Shown: positions 1 through 8,624 of the stretch, in pieces
Numbering within the stretch: position 1 is the stretch's first letter
How the letters are laid out: each line of letters starts with the position of its first letter
Origin: Pontibacillus litoralis JSM 072002
GTDB lineage: Bacteria > Bacillota > Bacilli > Bacillales > BH030062
Length of the DNA: 64,000 bases
Direction: 5' to 3'
Assembly: GCF_000775615.1 (NCBI RefSeq)
Contig: NZ_AVPG01000016.1
Coordinates: 1 to 64,000, forward strand
Position numbers and translations under genes: made by a program
Notes under the pieces: generated by a model
Database searches by the model: none
What the model saw: the letters and a program-made list of their open reading frames with translations, nothing else
What the model was told of the DNA's origin: nothing

Positions 1-29
1 ATGATAGGTGTGGGCTATTTGACGCTTAC
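1..29. repeat. right half of an IS66-type terminal palindrome, cut by the window start
   Basis: The sequence ends in TGGGCTATTTGACGCTTAC (11-29). The same 29 bases recur at 5817-5845 with one change (G to A at the equivalent of position 24). The reverse complement starts GTAAGCGTCAAAT, which resembles IS66-family terminal repeats and also matches the left end at 5618. It therefore marks the left border of the AT-rich island. The rest of the element lies outside the window. Confidence 0.6.
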
Positions 30-1169
30 ATTACATCAAGTGTTTACTCGAATGAAAATTTAAAATATTATTATACAAGTGATTTTGTAGACAACATTAT
101 GTATGTGGACGACCTAGATATTGAAGATTATGCTAATGACACATCTGAAAAAAGTTATAATATCGAAAATTATGAAGTAAATATATTAAAAGATTCCCCT
201 ATCAATTTTGTGGTACATATTTGGGTTAAGGACATCCAGAATGAAAATATAACTTTTTATTTAAATAAGGCATTTAAAGTGTCTACGATATTTTCCGATA
301 ACAATCAATTGTCATTTCAACAAACAGGTAATGAAGTAACAGTTACACTTAATAGTATGCAAGAACAGGAGTTAGTGTTTAATTATGAAGGGGTAGGAAC
401 TGCGTTAAACCCTGTAAATGAAAATTATGTTTTTTTACCATACTTTTTTAGATGGTTACCCACTAACAGTTCTACCGAAGATTACGTTTTTAATGAAAAC
501 TCTTTAGATTATCAACCATTTGAAAATGAATGTGTAGGTATTAAAAATTTTCAGGTCGATTTAACAAGTATAATAGTACAAGAATCTCATGATTGTTTTT
601 CAATAATTAAAGGTGATTTTATCAGTGACAAGGTATCTGATGTCACATATCATATACCTAAAACTTGGGCTGGAAATGCTAAGAATCCAAATTATTATTA
701 TACGGAAATCAGAAGTGAAATAGTAGATTTTTTTAACAAAGAATTTGACACTTCTTATACTCTCAAGCCAAAATCAGTAGTTTTTTTCCCAAGATTTGAA
801 GATAGTCCTATATTAAGTTTAAATGATGTAAGGTTAAATAATGATCAAGATATAGTTTTTATAAATCCATTTATAAATATAAAAGATAAAAATTTATCAG
901 AGCATATTTATAGTAAAACGCTATTTGCAACTCCTTTTGCTTTAATTAGAGAAAATGTAAATAGTGCTAATTTTGAAGATTCTAAAATATTCTCTGGATT
1001 GGTTACCATCCATTTTGCAGAAAATGAAGGTTACATATTAAATCAGGAGATACTAAATAAAATCAATACCCTATTACCACAAGAATTACAAAATTTTCAA
1101 AAACTAAGTGAGGACAACAGACAAATTATTTTACATGATTTATATAATTCTATTATTAATAATAATTAA
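30..1169 (+). pseudogene. 5'-truncated ABC permease ectodomain fragment
   Basis: The reading frame is open from the IS66-type end at about base 30 to the stop at 1169, and the first ATG is at 99. The product has no membrane segment or signal peptide. It resembles the C-terminal extracellular part of the 685-residue permease at 1731: YVFLPYFFRWLP here against YLFLPYYINWLP there, and HIPKTW against VPKSW, in the same order and spacing. I infer that the 5' half, with its membrane helices, was removed at the mobile-element junction, leaving a dead or orphan ectodomain of a second exporter copy. A functional cytosolic protein starting at 99 cannot be excluded, but no ribosome site precedes that ATG. 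Confidence 0.6.
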
Positions 1170-1206
1170 ATTTAAAGAATAGTAAATCTTGAAGGGAGGT
1201 GAGAAA

Positions 1207-1602
1207 ATGTTAACAGAGGTTGTAAATAATAAAAAGAAAATCCTACTTGCTACTCTAGTATTAGTCTTTACTCTATTATTTACTGTAAATACTGTATATG
1301 CGGCTACAGCTACGGCACACATTTATCCAGGCAAGACTTCAGATACGAGCAGTAAGATAACAGCCACTAAATCAAATGGTTCTTTATCTGTGGTATCTGG
1401 TGGGCCAAATTATTATGTTAAAGGTTATGCAAAGAGATCTATTAATTATTGGCCGGATTCAACGGCAGCTTCTATAATTGCTTACCCAGGAAAAAGTAGG
1501 TCTACAAATTTTAGTGCTAATTCTGGCTCGAAATATTATGCACAAGCTAATGCACAAACTGGATCTACAGGGGTTTATGGAGAGGCTAAGATTCGTTTCT
1601 AG
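1207..1602 (+). CDS. small secreted protein, possible exported peptide or bacteriocin-like substrate
   Basis: The 131-residue product begins with a classical signal peptide: a KKK-containing n-region, a hydrophobic core (about residues 12-27), and a likely cleavage after VYAA. The mature part of about 100 residues is rich in Ser, Gly, Ala, Tyr and Asn, has no cysteine and is basic. Its two halves share a loose pattern (YPGK followed by a Ser/Thr stretch and a G-x-Y/A motif). The ATG at 1207 is preferred over the upstream TTG at 1189 because the GGGAGGTG ribosome site lies just before it. I do not recognise the family. It lies directly upstream of an ABC exporter-type cluster, which suggests a secreted antimicrobial or its relative, but this is inference. 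Confidence 0.6.
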   Translation: MLTEVVNNKKKILLATLVLVFTLLFTVNTVYAATATAHIYPGKTSDTSSKITATKSNGSLSVVSGGPNYYVKGYAKRSINYWPDSTAASIIAYPGKSRSTNFSANSGSKYYAQANAQTGSTGVYGEAKIRF

Positions 1603-1651
1603 ATTGGATTGTAAGATGAAAGAAAATCCATTTTGTTTAATGTTATTTATA

Positions 1652-1694
1652 AACCACATGAAGTCGAGTTTATAAAATTTGATTCCATGTGGTT
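1652..1694 (+). terminator. hairpin after the secreted-protein gene
   Basis: AACCACATG pairs with CATGTGGTT around a 25-base loop that has its own TTTATAAA core. The 3' side is followed by ATTCTT, so the T-run is weak. It would partly separate the small secreted protein from the exporter genes. Confidence 0.45.
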
Positions 1695-1730
1695 ATTCTT
1701 AAAACAAAAATTCAATAAATTATGAAATGA

Positions 1731-3788
1731 GTGTTAACAATGAGGCTGTTCGGAAGAATTTCTTTGTTCTATGCGAAACAAATGATAAAATCTCCAATTT
1801 ACATTGGAACACATATATTCCTACTACTAATGCTTATAATTAGAGTAATAATAAACATTAATAGTGAATTTAACTATAATGACTTTGGAAACTTTATAGG
1901 TGAAATGACTATAATTATACATGTAGTCTTTTTAAGTTTTATGGTTTTCTTTTACATATTTCTCTCTAATGAGTACAGGTATGGTGCCAGCCAATTATTT
2001 GTAGGTTCTTTAAAAATTACTTATATTAGATTAGCAGCTATGTTTATGAACCATTTTCTTTTTCTATTCTTCTTTACTTTTTTTCAGATAGTAATTATAT
2101 TTTTATATTTTTATTATTCCAATATTGCTTTCTCTTCATTTTATATAGAAACATTAAACTATATTTTTATTTATTGGTGTGCCCCATCTATTCTCTCATT
2201 TTTGATTGGTGTCCTTTTGGCAATAACTTTTGGAAGAAGAAACATAACTCTTATTTTTATATTAATAATATGGGTATTGGTTGGTCCTATGAACGCCATT
2301 TTTTTCTATGACTTTTTTAGTTCTTTAGATGAAGGCGATGCCGGCTATTTGTTATTATTAACACCCTTAAATACTGATGATGTATATCGTGATATTGTTG
2401 GATATAATATGAGTAATTCGATATTGATTAGTAATATTTTTTGGTGTTTAATACTATGTTCATTAATTATTTTCTCATTAATGAAAGCCTCCTATGCTAG
2501 AAAAGCCAAAATTCTAAATGTGATTATTGTGGCATGTCTTCTATTTCTAAGTTTTACTATCTATCCGTTTGCACTCACGGGAAAAAATCCTGTATTTAAT
2601 TATAATCAAATAATTAATGAAGCTAAGTATTCTCAACAAGAGTCTCCTTCTATAAGTGACGACTTACTTGCTTACGATATAAAAAATTATGATATAGAAA
2701 TTTCGATGAAAAAAAAACCCCAGGTCAATGTCAAACTTGAATTGAATATCTATGAAAACCCGCCTGATGAATTAGCATTTTCACTTTATCACTCCATGAA
2801 CGTAGAAAGAGTTAAAAACCATTATAATCAAGATATTAATTTCACTCAAAATGGTGATTTTGTATTTATTAGTAACCCGACAGAAGAATTAGTATTTGAA
2901 TATGTGATGGAAGATTCATCTTTATTACCAGCATCTAAATCTTATTTATTTTTACCTTATTATATTAATTGGTTGCCCAGTAAGTCACAACATCCACAGT
3001 TAATGTATGATCAGGACACGAATGAAGAAATAATTTTGGTTAGCAATAAACAACCTGCAGACTATAAGTTATTATTTAATGGAGATATTGAATATTATAC
3101 AAGTTTATCTGACGAAACAGGAGATAAGCACTTTGGTAAACAAGATAAAGGGCTTACATTAATTGCAGGTGAGATACGAGAAAACACCATCAAAGATAAC
3201 AATATAATAGTTCCCAAATCATGGCCAAATATAGATAATAGTTGGTCGGGCTATTATGATGATTTAGTAAAAACACATTTATTTTTAACTGAAATGTTTA
3301 GCTTAGAAAATGTAAAACTACCAAAGGATATTTTAATCCTAAGCCCACATTTAAAATATGATTCTTTTCAAAACAAAAATCATCTGCTTATTCATCATAC
3401 AACCTTACTTGAATTAAGCGATTCGACTCATGAAATACCAGAAGTATATATCAATGGATTGTTATGGAACAATAGAGAATCCTTTAATTTGGATAGGGGG
3501 CTAATGGAAGCTTTTAATGAAATGCTAAATTCATTTTTACTAGATGAAATAACGTTTAGCAGTTCTAACTATGTTAACTCTTCATTTGATTTAACGCCAT
3601 CAAGACCAGTTGCTAGGTATGATGATATTTACGAATTAGGAATAGATATATTTTACGAAAAATTTGTTCAGATGACTCAAGATCAAAAAAAGGAGTTTCT
3701 TATAGAATGGTATGATAACTTTGAAGAAATTAACAATTGGGAAGAGGCTGTAATTTTCATAGAAAGTTTTATAAGGGAGCAGGTTTAA
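1731..3788 (+). CDS. large ABC-2-type permease with a C-terminal extracellular domain
   Basis: The 685-residue protein has six to seven hydrophobic segments in the first 280 residues, followed by about 400 polar residues that should lie outside the cell. This layout recalls permease/M1-aminopeptidase-like fusions. The ectodomain contains LDRGLMEAFNEM, like the NEGFAEY helix of M1 enzymes, but the expected HExxH is replaced by residues near VYINGLLWNN, so I see no zinc site. The start is a GTG at 1731 or an ATG at 1740; neither has a strong ribosome site. The stop overlaps the next start by one base, so it is translationally coupled to the ATPase at 3788. It probably forms a transporter with that ATPase and the small permease at 4657. 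Substrate unknown; export of or immunity to the secreted protein is inferred from position. Confidence 0.7.
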   Translation: MLTMRLFGRISLFYAKQMIKSPIYIGTHIFLLLMLIIRVIININSEFNYNDFGNFIGEMTIIIHVVFLSFMVFFYIFLSNEYRYGASQLFVGSLKITYIRLAAMFMNHFLFLFFFTFFQIVIIFLYFYYSNIAFSSFYIETLNYIFIYWCAPSILSFLIGVLLAITFGRRNITLIFILIIWVLVGPMNAIFFYDFFSSLDEGDAGYLLLLTPLNTDDVYRDIVGYNMSNSILISNIFWCLILCSLIIFSLMKASYARKAKILNVIIVACLLFLSFTIYPFALTGKNPVFNYNQIINEAKYSQQESPSISDDLLAYDIKNYDIEISMKKKPQVNVKLELNIYENPPDELAFSLYHSMNVERVKNHYNQDINFTQNGDFVFISNPTEELVFEYVMEDSSLLPASKSYLFLPYYINWLPSKSQHPQLMYDQDTNEEIILVSNKQPADYKLLFNGDIEYYTSLSDETGDKHFGKQDKGLTLIAGEIRENTIKDNNIIVPKSWPNIDNSWSGYYDDLVKTHLFLTEMFSLENVKLPKDILILSPHLKYDSFQNKNHLLIHHTTLLELSDSTHEIPEVYINGLLWNNRESFNLDRGLMEAFNEMLNSFLLDEITFSSSNYVNSSFDLTPSRPVARYDDIYELGIDIFYEKFVQMTQDQKKEFLIEWYDNFEEINNWEEAVIFIESFIREQV

Positions 3789-4660
3789 TGATTGAAATTT
3801 CTGGTTTAACTAAACGTACAAAGAAAAAAGAGATTTTAAGAGATATAAACATAAAAATGGATGGAATTTATGGATTAATTGGTCCTAACGGTGCAGGTAA
3901 AACAACCCTAATGAAAATTATATCTGGACTTACGTCTATGAGTAGTGGACGAATTTCGATTAATGGGGAAGATTATACAAAAGGGAAGTATTTAAAACAA
4001 AATAAGCATACAGCATACCTCCCTCAAGATTTTATGATTTATCCTAAAGTAACGGTAAATGAGGCTTTAGATCACATAGCACTCCTTAAAGGAATACTAG
4101 ATAAAAACGTAAGAGAACAAAAGGTATACAATTCTCTAAAAGAAGTAAATTTACTAGAACATAAGGGTAAAAAAATGTCACAATTATCTGGAGGGCTACG
4201 TAAACGAGTAGGTATTGCACAATTATTACTTGATGAACCAAGCATTTTACTTTTTGATGAACCGACTGCCGGGTTAGATATAGAAGAAAGAATTCGTTTT
4301 AGAAATTTACTGAAACACCTTGGGGATAATCATGTAATTGTTATATCCTCACATATTATTGAAGATATTGAATTCCTTGCGACAAGGATAGGCATTTTAA
4401 AGGAAGGAAAGTTATTATTTGAAGGAACACCAGAGAAATTGAAACAAGCTGCTGAGCAAAAAATATGGACTGCGCAAATACCATTAGAGGAATTAAGTAA
4501 ATTCATATTAGATCAAGACGTTATTTCTCTAACTGAGGAGGGGAAAAATGTAAATGTTAGAGTTTACTCTTCCACCTCAATAAATAGTAGTAGCTATGAA
4601 ATTGCAACTCCCAGATTATTAGATGGTTATTTAAGTGTAATAAGGGAGCATAAAATATGA
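3788..4660 (+). CDS. ABC transporter ATP-binding protein
   Basis: The 290-residue protein has a Walker A (GPNGAGKTT, about residues 33-41), a Q-loop (LPQDFMIYP), the signature LSGGLRKRVGIAQ, a Walker B with catalytic glutamate (ILLFDEPTAGLD) and the switch histidine (SSHIIED). It is of the drug/bacteriocin exporter (CcmA/NatA-like) type, with a C-terminal tail of about 80 residues. The ATG at 3788 overlaps the permease stop and follows GGGAGCAGG; upstream in-frame codons lie inside the permease gene. It overlaps the next permease by four bases, so the three genes form one unit. Confidence 0.9.
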   Translation: MIEISGLTKRTKKKEILRDINIKMDGIYGLIGPNGAGKTTLMKIISGLTSMSSGRISINGEDYTKGKYLKQNKHTAYLPQDFMIYPKVTVNEALDHIALLKGILDKNVREQKVYNSLKEVNLLEHKGKKMSQLSGGLRKRVGIAQLLLDEPSILLFDEPTAGLDIEERIRFRNLLKHLGDNHVIVISSHIIEDIEFLATRIGILKEGKLLFEGTPEKLKQAAEQKIWTAQIPLEELSKFILDQDVISLTEEGKNVNVRVYSSTSINSSSYEIATPRLLDGYLSVIREHKI

Positions 4661-5328
4661 AAAACAAATTAGTAAAAATTCTTTTATTATTCAAATTTGA
4701 TTTAAAAAACACTGGTGTAATTTGGTTTTTTCCGTTAGTTATGTGGGTTATTTCCGTTATATATCTAATATTACAAGTACCTATAGATCAATCGAGTATC
4801 TATAATAGTATTATTATGTTTCAAGGCTTCTATGTACCATTCATAGGGTTTGGTATTATGTTTAGATTAAAAGAGTTGTATGAAGATGGCGCTAGTGAGA
4901 GTCTTATGCCATATTACACTTTAAACCTCCCTTTGGATATAGTACGTTATCTCTTATTGCACTTTTTTGGAGTAATAATCTGGTGCTTAGTTTTTTCAAT
5001 AAAGTACGATATTAATCTAATATGGCCGATAAACATCATACACTTTTTTTTACTTAGTATTCTTTTTATTTTCTTTAGTACAACTTTAATTATAACAATC
5101 AAACATATAGAGTTTTCGTTAACAGTTTTATTAACATATGTGGTAATTGAAATGGCTACATTAGGGGAATTTATGCCATGGCCGCATGTTTTTATATTTG
5201 ATCAGGTCTCATTGTATCCTGAATTGAGATTAAAGTTTGTATTCATTTGTTTCTATATCATTTGTTTAGTATGTGCTACTGGGATATTAATAAAGAGAGA
5301 CTCAACTAAGAAAACAAATTCAATTTGA
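4657..5328 (+). CDS. small ABC-2-type permease
   Basis: The 223-residue, very hydrophobic protein has about six transmembrane segments and ends in a basic tail. It starts within the stop of the ATPase gene (ATGA overlap), so it should be the second membrane partner of the same transporter. GAxESLMPYY after the second helix resembles the cytoplasmic coupling loop of ABC-2 permeases. No family can be named with certainty. Confidence 0.75.
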   Translation: MKNKLVKILLLFKFDLKNTGVIWFFPLVMWVISVIYLILQVPIDQSSIYNSIIMFQGFYVPFIGFGIMFRLKELYEDGASESLMPYYTLNLPLDIVRYLLLHFFGVIIWCLVFSIKYDINLIWPINIIHFFLLSILFIFFSTTLIITIKHIEFSLTVLLTYVVIEMATLGEFMPWPHVFIFDQVSLYPELRLKFVFICFYIICLVCATGILIKRDSTKKTNSI

Positions 5329-5404
5329 CTACCACTGTAAAACAATGAAAAAACTGTTGTAATGGGGAGGTATTTTTCGGAAAATTAATAGGGAGGTGAT
5401 AATA

Positions 5405-5575
5405 ATGGGGTTATACTACTTTTTATTGATGTTTATTGGAATAGTATTATTAGTGAGAGGATTGTTTAAAAATGATGGAACGAAGAAAATAAAGATAGTC
5501 TATATTGTTGTAGGAGTAATTATTATAATACTGTCCATAATACTACTCATGCCCGGTACTATATTTGAATGGTGA
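5405..5575 (+). CDS. 56-residue two-helix membrane protein, possible immunity factor
   Basis: This short gene has an ideal ribosome site (GGGAGGTGAT) seven bases before its ATG. The product begins MGLYYFLLMF, has two hydrophobic helices (about 2-19 and 31-50) and a basic linker (KNDGTKKIK) between them. It lies 76 bases after the small permease. Small two-helix membrane proteins at the end of bacteriocin export clusters often give self-immunity; that role is inferred only from size and position. No homologue is recognised. Confidence 0.6.
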   Translation: MGLYYFLLMFIGIVLLVRGLFKNDGTKKIKIVYIVVGVIIIILSIILLMPGTIFEW

Positions 5576-5701
5576 TTGATTACCAAATGTATTTCTACAC
5601 TCTATTGTGAAATGAAAGTAAGCGTCAAATACTACACACATATGCAACTTCGCCTCCAGATGAGATAATCTTCATAGATTAATTCTCGAAGGAGGCTTTT
5701 T

Positions 5702-5794
5702 ATGTCAGATAAACAGTTAGAATGGGAGACAAGAATGGATCAATGGTGCGAAAGCGGCCTTAGTATGGCTGCTTGGTGCCGTAAAGAAAAGTAA
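5702..5794 (+). pseudogene. tnpA: truncated IS66 TnpA-like protein
   Basis: The 30-residue product begins MSDKQLEWETRMDQWCESG and continues to AAWCRKEK, which matches the N-terminal helix pattern of IS66 accessory protein TnpA (W-x3-I/M-x2-W-x2-S/C-G-L-S-x3-W-C). The stop codon is provided by the invading terminal repeat (GTAAGCG). Family TnpA proteins are about 100-130 residues, so this is non-functional. Confidence 0.65.
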
Positions 5795-5845
5795 GCGTCA
5801 AATAGCCCAGACCTGAATGATAGGTGTGGGCTATTTGACACTTAC
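5791..5845. repeat. 55-base imperfect palindrome built from IS66-type ends
   Basis: GTAAGCGTCAAATAGCCCA (5791-5809) is mirrored by TGGGCTATTTGACACTTAC (5827-5845) with one mismatch, and ACCT/AGGT extends the stem. The right arm is the same sequence as window bases 1-29, so two copies flank the island. It may be a fully deleted element or a stand-alone mini-repeat that uses IS66 transposase. Confidence 0.6.
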
Positions 5846-5872
5846 CTTTAAAATATTATATTGCCACAGCTG

Positions 5873-5916
5873 TGATATATATCAGTCTTTAACATGAATC
5901 GGGACGAATATATAAT
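5873..5916 (+). promoter_or_regulatory. probable promoter and operator of the PTS operon
   Basis: TATAAT at 5911-5916 is preceded, 17 bases upstream, by TTTAAC (5888-5893). Just upstream lies a perfect 12-base palindrome TGATATATATCA (5873-5884), positioned as an activator site. The start site would fall near 5923, before the GAGGGTGAG ribosome site of the regulator gene. The weak -35 suits an activator-dependent promoter. Confidence 0.45.
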
Positions 5917-5934
5917 AACAGAGAGGGTGAGTAT

Positions 5935-7848
5935 ATGTTTTCGTCCAGACAAAAGATGTTACTAGCAAAGCTTTTAGATAGCAATCAGTATGTCACAGTT
6001 GCGTTTCTAGCAAAGTGGCAAAATGTAAGCGGAAGAACAATTCGCTATGATCTAGATGCGATGGATGCCATATTAAAGGATATGGATATTACGCTTACTA
6101 GAGTGCCTGGTAAAGGTGTACTATTACACGTTAGTGAAGAAAAACGTTCTATTTTGCTCTCCATTGCGGAAGGTAATCAGATTACATTTGACAAGTGTAT
6201 ACAGCTTACGATGATCAGCTTGTTTGTGGTGATGCGGGAAACAGTCACAATTCAGCAATTGGCTGACGAATTTCACTTAAGTCGCTCAAGCATTCAGAAA
6301 TATCTTCCCGAAGTAGAAGAAATGTTGGATCGTTTCGATTTACAACTAACGAGATTAGCGAGAAGAGGGTTTCGGGTAAATGGAACAGAACGTAGCTTGC
6401 GGCGGGCACTCTATCATCTTCTTACGGATGTACAAGTCGATCTTGAAAAAGCGAAAGGGTGGCTTACGCTTGAAGAACACGAAGGCAATGAGCTGCTCTT
6501 GCAGTGGCTCGATTCATGCCAGGAGGAGCGTGGAGTTTATTATAGTGAAAATTCCCTCCAAGTTCTCTATATTTTTCTAGGGTGGTGGTATAACCATATT
6601 TTAAATGGTCATTACGTTTTTGTGCCGCAGAATCAAAGGGACAAAAAGGCTTATTATCTTGGAAAAGTGAGAGAATTTCTCACGTGTACGATTGACGATA
6701 GTCGTGTGCTTGAGCATGAGAGTGCCTTTCTAGATAATCTCTTTGATCAAGCAAAAGTCGTTTCTTATAAGAAGAACGCTATTCAATGGGGGAATTACGA
6801 CAAGGAGAAAACATTTAGTACGTATCTTGTTAAACGAATCTCTGCTGTTTTGCAAGTCGACTTGACCACAGATGAAAAATTGATGAACGATTTGACGTAC
6901 CATATCAAATCGGCGATTCTTCGAAGTGAGCAAGGGGTGGAAATTGACAACCCTTATACTGAAGAAATTAAAGTTAGGTATCGGGCTATTTATGAAATGG
7001 TCCACCAAATTACTTGTGATATGGGGTATCCGCTGTTAGCAGCTGAAGTTGCCTTTATTACGATGCATATTAGTGCTAGTTTTGACCGAAGCAAAAGCAG
7101 ACGATTTATACCAACAGTCATTGTTGTATGCTCCACAGGTCTGGCCACCTCCTCCATCTTGACGACGAAGCTTTCGCAGGTGGAACCAGGTTTTCGAATA
7201 ATAAGCGTTGTCAACACAGAAGACCTTGCTCATGAACTTGAGGAACATGATGTTGATTTTGTCCTAACCACACAGGAACTTAACATGAAGCTATGGAATC
7301 AAGTGAAAATCTTTCGAGTGAGTCCACTTTTGAATGATGATGATAAACGAACGATTCAACATGAAGCTCAGAAAATCATTAACCGCAAACAGCTGGAGCT
7401 TTTTAACCAAGTGTACGCCAGTGCTGCTCCAGTTGTTGAACCAACGCTTTTTGATGAAACCGTTCACTTTGCGAAGACAAGTGATTGGAGAGAAAGTGTA
7501 TCCCTTGCAGCTCAGCCACTTTTGCAAAAAGGTTACATTCGCCAGGGGTACATTCAAGAGATGATTATGTCTGTTGAGAGAAATGGAACATATATGGTGT
7601 TTCTTCCGAAAATTGCATTTGTCCATGCTGGCCCAGAAAATGTTATCAAGGAAGGCATTAGTATGACTGTCTTTGATAAGGAGATCGATTTTGGTTCATT
7701 TAACCCCGAAAAAGTAAAAATCGTTATCGTCCTAGCGATTAAGGAAGCGCACAATCAAGATTTTCTTCAGCTGTTCCGCTATTTAGAGTCTCCTGAGGTG
7801 AGAGAGCGGTTATCGGCGAAGAAGAGTGGAGGTAAGGAAGAAACGTGA
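5935..7848 (+). CDS. PRD-containing transcriptional activator with EIIB- and EIIA-like domains
   Basis: The 637-residue protein has the MtlR/ManR-type order. It starts with an N-terminal helix-turn-helix (about 5-55; SGRTIRYDLDAM), followed by a second Mga-type HTH (about 80-150; LADEFHLSRSSIQKYLPEV). Two PRD regions span about 170-395; in the second, the phosphorylatable histidines are at about 323 (TYHIKSAI) and 378 (FITMHIS), while the first lacks obvious ones. An EIIB-like domain has Cys399 (VVCSTGLATSS) and a C-terminal EIIA domain has His564 (AFVHAGP). Such proteins activate their PTS operon according to phosphorylation by HPr and the cognate EIIB. It overlaps the IIA gene by four bases, which ties it to this PTS. 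Confidence 0.88.
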   Translation: MFSSRQKMLLAKLLDSNQYVTVAFLAKWQNVSGRTIRYDLDAMDAILKDMDITLTRVPGKGVLLHVSEEKRSILLSIAEGNQITFDKCIQLTMISLFVVMRETVTIQQLADEFHLSRSSIQKYLPEVEEMLDRFDLQLTRLARRGFRVNGTERSLRRALYHLLTDVQVDLEKAKGWLTLEEHEGNELLLQWLDSCQEERGVYYSENSLQVLYIFLGWWYNHILNGHYVFVPQNQRDKKAYYLGKVREFLTCTIDDSRVLEHESAFLDNLFDQAKVVSYKKNAIQWGNYDKEKTFSTYLVKRISAVLQVDLTTDEKLMNDLTYHIKSAILRSEQGVEIDNPYTEEIKVRYRAIYEMVHQITCDMGYPLLAAEVAFITMHISASFDRSKSRRFIPTVIVVCSTGLATSSILTTKLSQVEPGFRIISVVNTEDLAHELEEHDVDFVLTTQELNMKLWNQVKIFRVSPLLNDDDKRTIQHEAQKIINRKQLELFNQVYASAAPVVEPTLFDETVHFAKTSDWRESVSLAAQPLLQKGYIRQGYIQEMIMSVERNGTYMVFLPKIAFVHAGPENVIKEGISMTVFDKEIDFGSFNPEKVKIVIVLAIKEAHNQDFLQLFRYLESPEVRERLSAKKSGGKEET

Positions 7849-8279
7849 GAGAAGAAATAATAAAACAAGAACATATTATTACTGGTATTCAGGTGGCGAA
7901 TTGGGAAGAAGCCATTCAGGCATCAGGTGATTTACTTATAAAAAGTGGCGCTGTCAGCACTGAATATGTAAAGCAAATGATTCAATCGGTGAAGGATAAT
8001 GGCCCTTACATTGTCATCGGCCCTGGTATTGCTATGGCCCACGCAAGACCGAGTGAAGCAGTACGGGAGAATGCTATTTCCCTTGCCGTATTAAAAGAGG
8101 CGGTGAGCTTTGGTCATGAGGAAAATGACCCTGTTGATTTAGTTTTTTCCTTTTCTGCGAAAGAAGCAGATTCCCATTTAAAAATGATGGAGAGCCTGTC
8201 ACGTGTACTCATCGACGAACAGAAAGTCGAGCAACTAAGGCAAGCAAAAACAGCAAAAGAAATTTATCAATTACTATAG
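7845..8279 (+). CDS. PTS system IIA component, ascorbate/fructose-mannitol type
   Basis: This 144-residue soluble phosphocarrier has the active-site histidine in IAMAHARPSE (about His66), in the EIIA-Fru/Mtl fold that also serves UlaC/SgaA proteins. It takes phosphate from HPr and passes it to the IIB at 8295. The start is a GTG that overlaps the regulator stop and follows GGAGG. The downstream IIB and IIC are of the ascorbate class, so this is the cognate IIA. The real sugar is unknown because no ascorbate catabolism genes (ulaD/E/F type) are nearby. Confidence 0.88.
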   Translation: MREEIIKQEHIITGIQVANWEEAIQASGDLLIKSGAVSTEYVKQMIQSVKDNGPYIVIGPGIAMAHARPSEAVRENAISLAVLKEAVSFGHEENDPVDLVFSFSAKEADSHLKMMESLSRVLIDEQKVEQLRQAKTAKEIYQLL

Positions 8280-8294
8280 AAGGAGTGTTAATCA

Positions 8295-8579
8295 ATGAGT
8301 AAATTAAAAATTATGACGGTATGTGGATTTGGTTTAGGATCTTCCATGGTATTAAAAATGAATTTGGAAGGTGTGATGAAGGACTTAAATATGGAGGCCG
8401 ATATCTTTACAGGGGATGTTGGTTCTGCCCAAAGTACCCCTGCAGATTATATTTTCACAAGCAAAGAACTTGGGGAAAAGCTAAAGGAATCTGTTAGTGC
8501 TCCAGTGGTTATCATCAATAGTTTTGTGAACAAAGCAGAAATTAAAGAAAAAGCGGAAGAAGCAATCGTACGTAAATAG
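8295..8579 (+). CDS. PTS system IIB component, ascorbate (SgaB/UlaB) type
   Basis: The 94-residue protein starts MSKLKIMTVCGFGLGSS, with the phosphorylated Cys10 in the VCGxGLGSS loop typical of UlaB/SgaB proteins. It transfers phosphate from the IIA histidine to the sugar bound in the IIC. An AAGGAGTG ribosome site precedes the ATG, and the gene is 15 bases after the IIA. The size is normal for a free-standing IIB. Confidence 0.9.
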   Translation: MSKLKIMTVCGFGLGSSMVLKMNLEGVMKDLNMEADIFTGDVGSAQSTPADYIFTSKELGEKLKESVSAPVVIINSFVNKAEIKEKAEEAIVRK

Positions 8580-8624
8580 CGGCGGTTTGGTTTTATTCAT
8601 TCACTAGCACAGGGGGTTATAATT

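Larger units (their letters stand above)
5618..5845. mobile_element. IS66-family remnant: left end, tnpA stub and terminal palindrome
   Basis: A left terminal repeat GTAAGCGTCAAAT (5618-5630) is followed by about 70 bases of leader, a tnpA start (5702) and then, after only 30 codons, a second copy of the same terminal repeat (5791) and an inverted right end at 5845. All of tnpB and tnpC are missing. No matching 8-base target duplication is seen next to 5618 and 5845, so this is probably a composite scar of two related elements. It closes the right side of the AT-rich island. Confidence 0.6.

Noticed and set aside
59..71. TTTAAAATATTAT shared with 5847-5859 just after both IS66-type ends.
   Set aside because: Very AT-rich and at different distances from the two ends, so it is not a convincing target repeat.
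1478..1675. 65-residue frame overlapping the small secreted protein.
   Set aside because: Different frame within a gene that has a clear ribosome site and signal peptide; no start signal of its own.
3400..3560. Active M1 aminopeptidase in the large permease ectodomain.
   Set aside because: No HExxH zinc motif can be found, so catalytic function is not supported.
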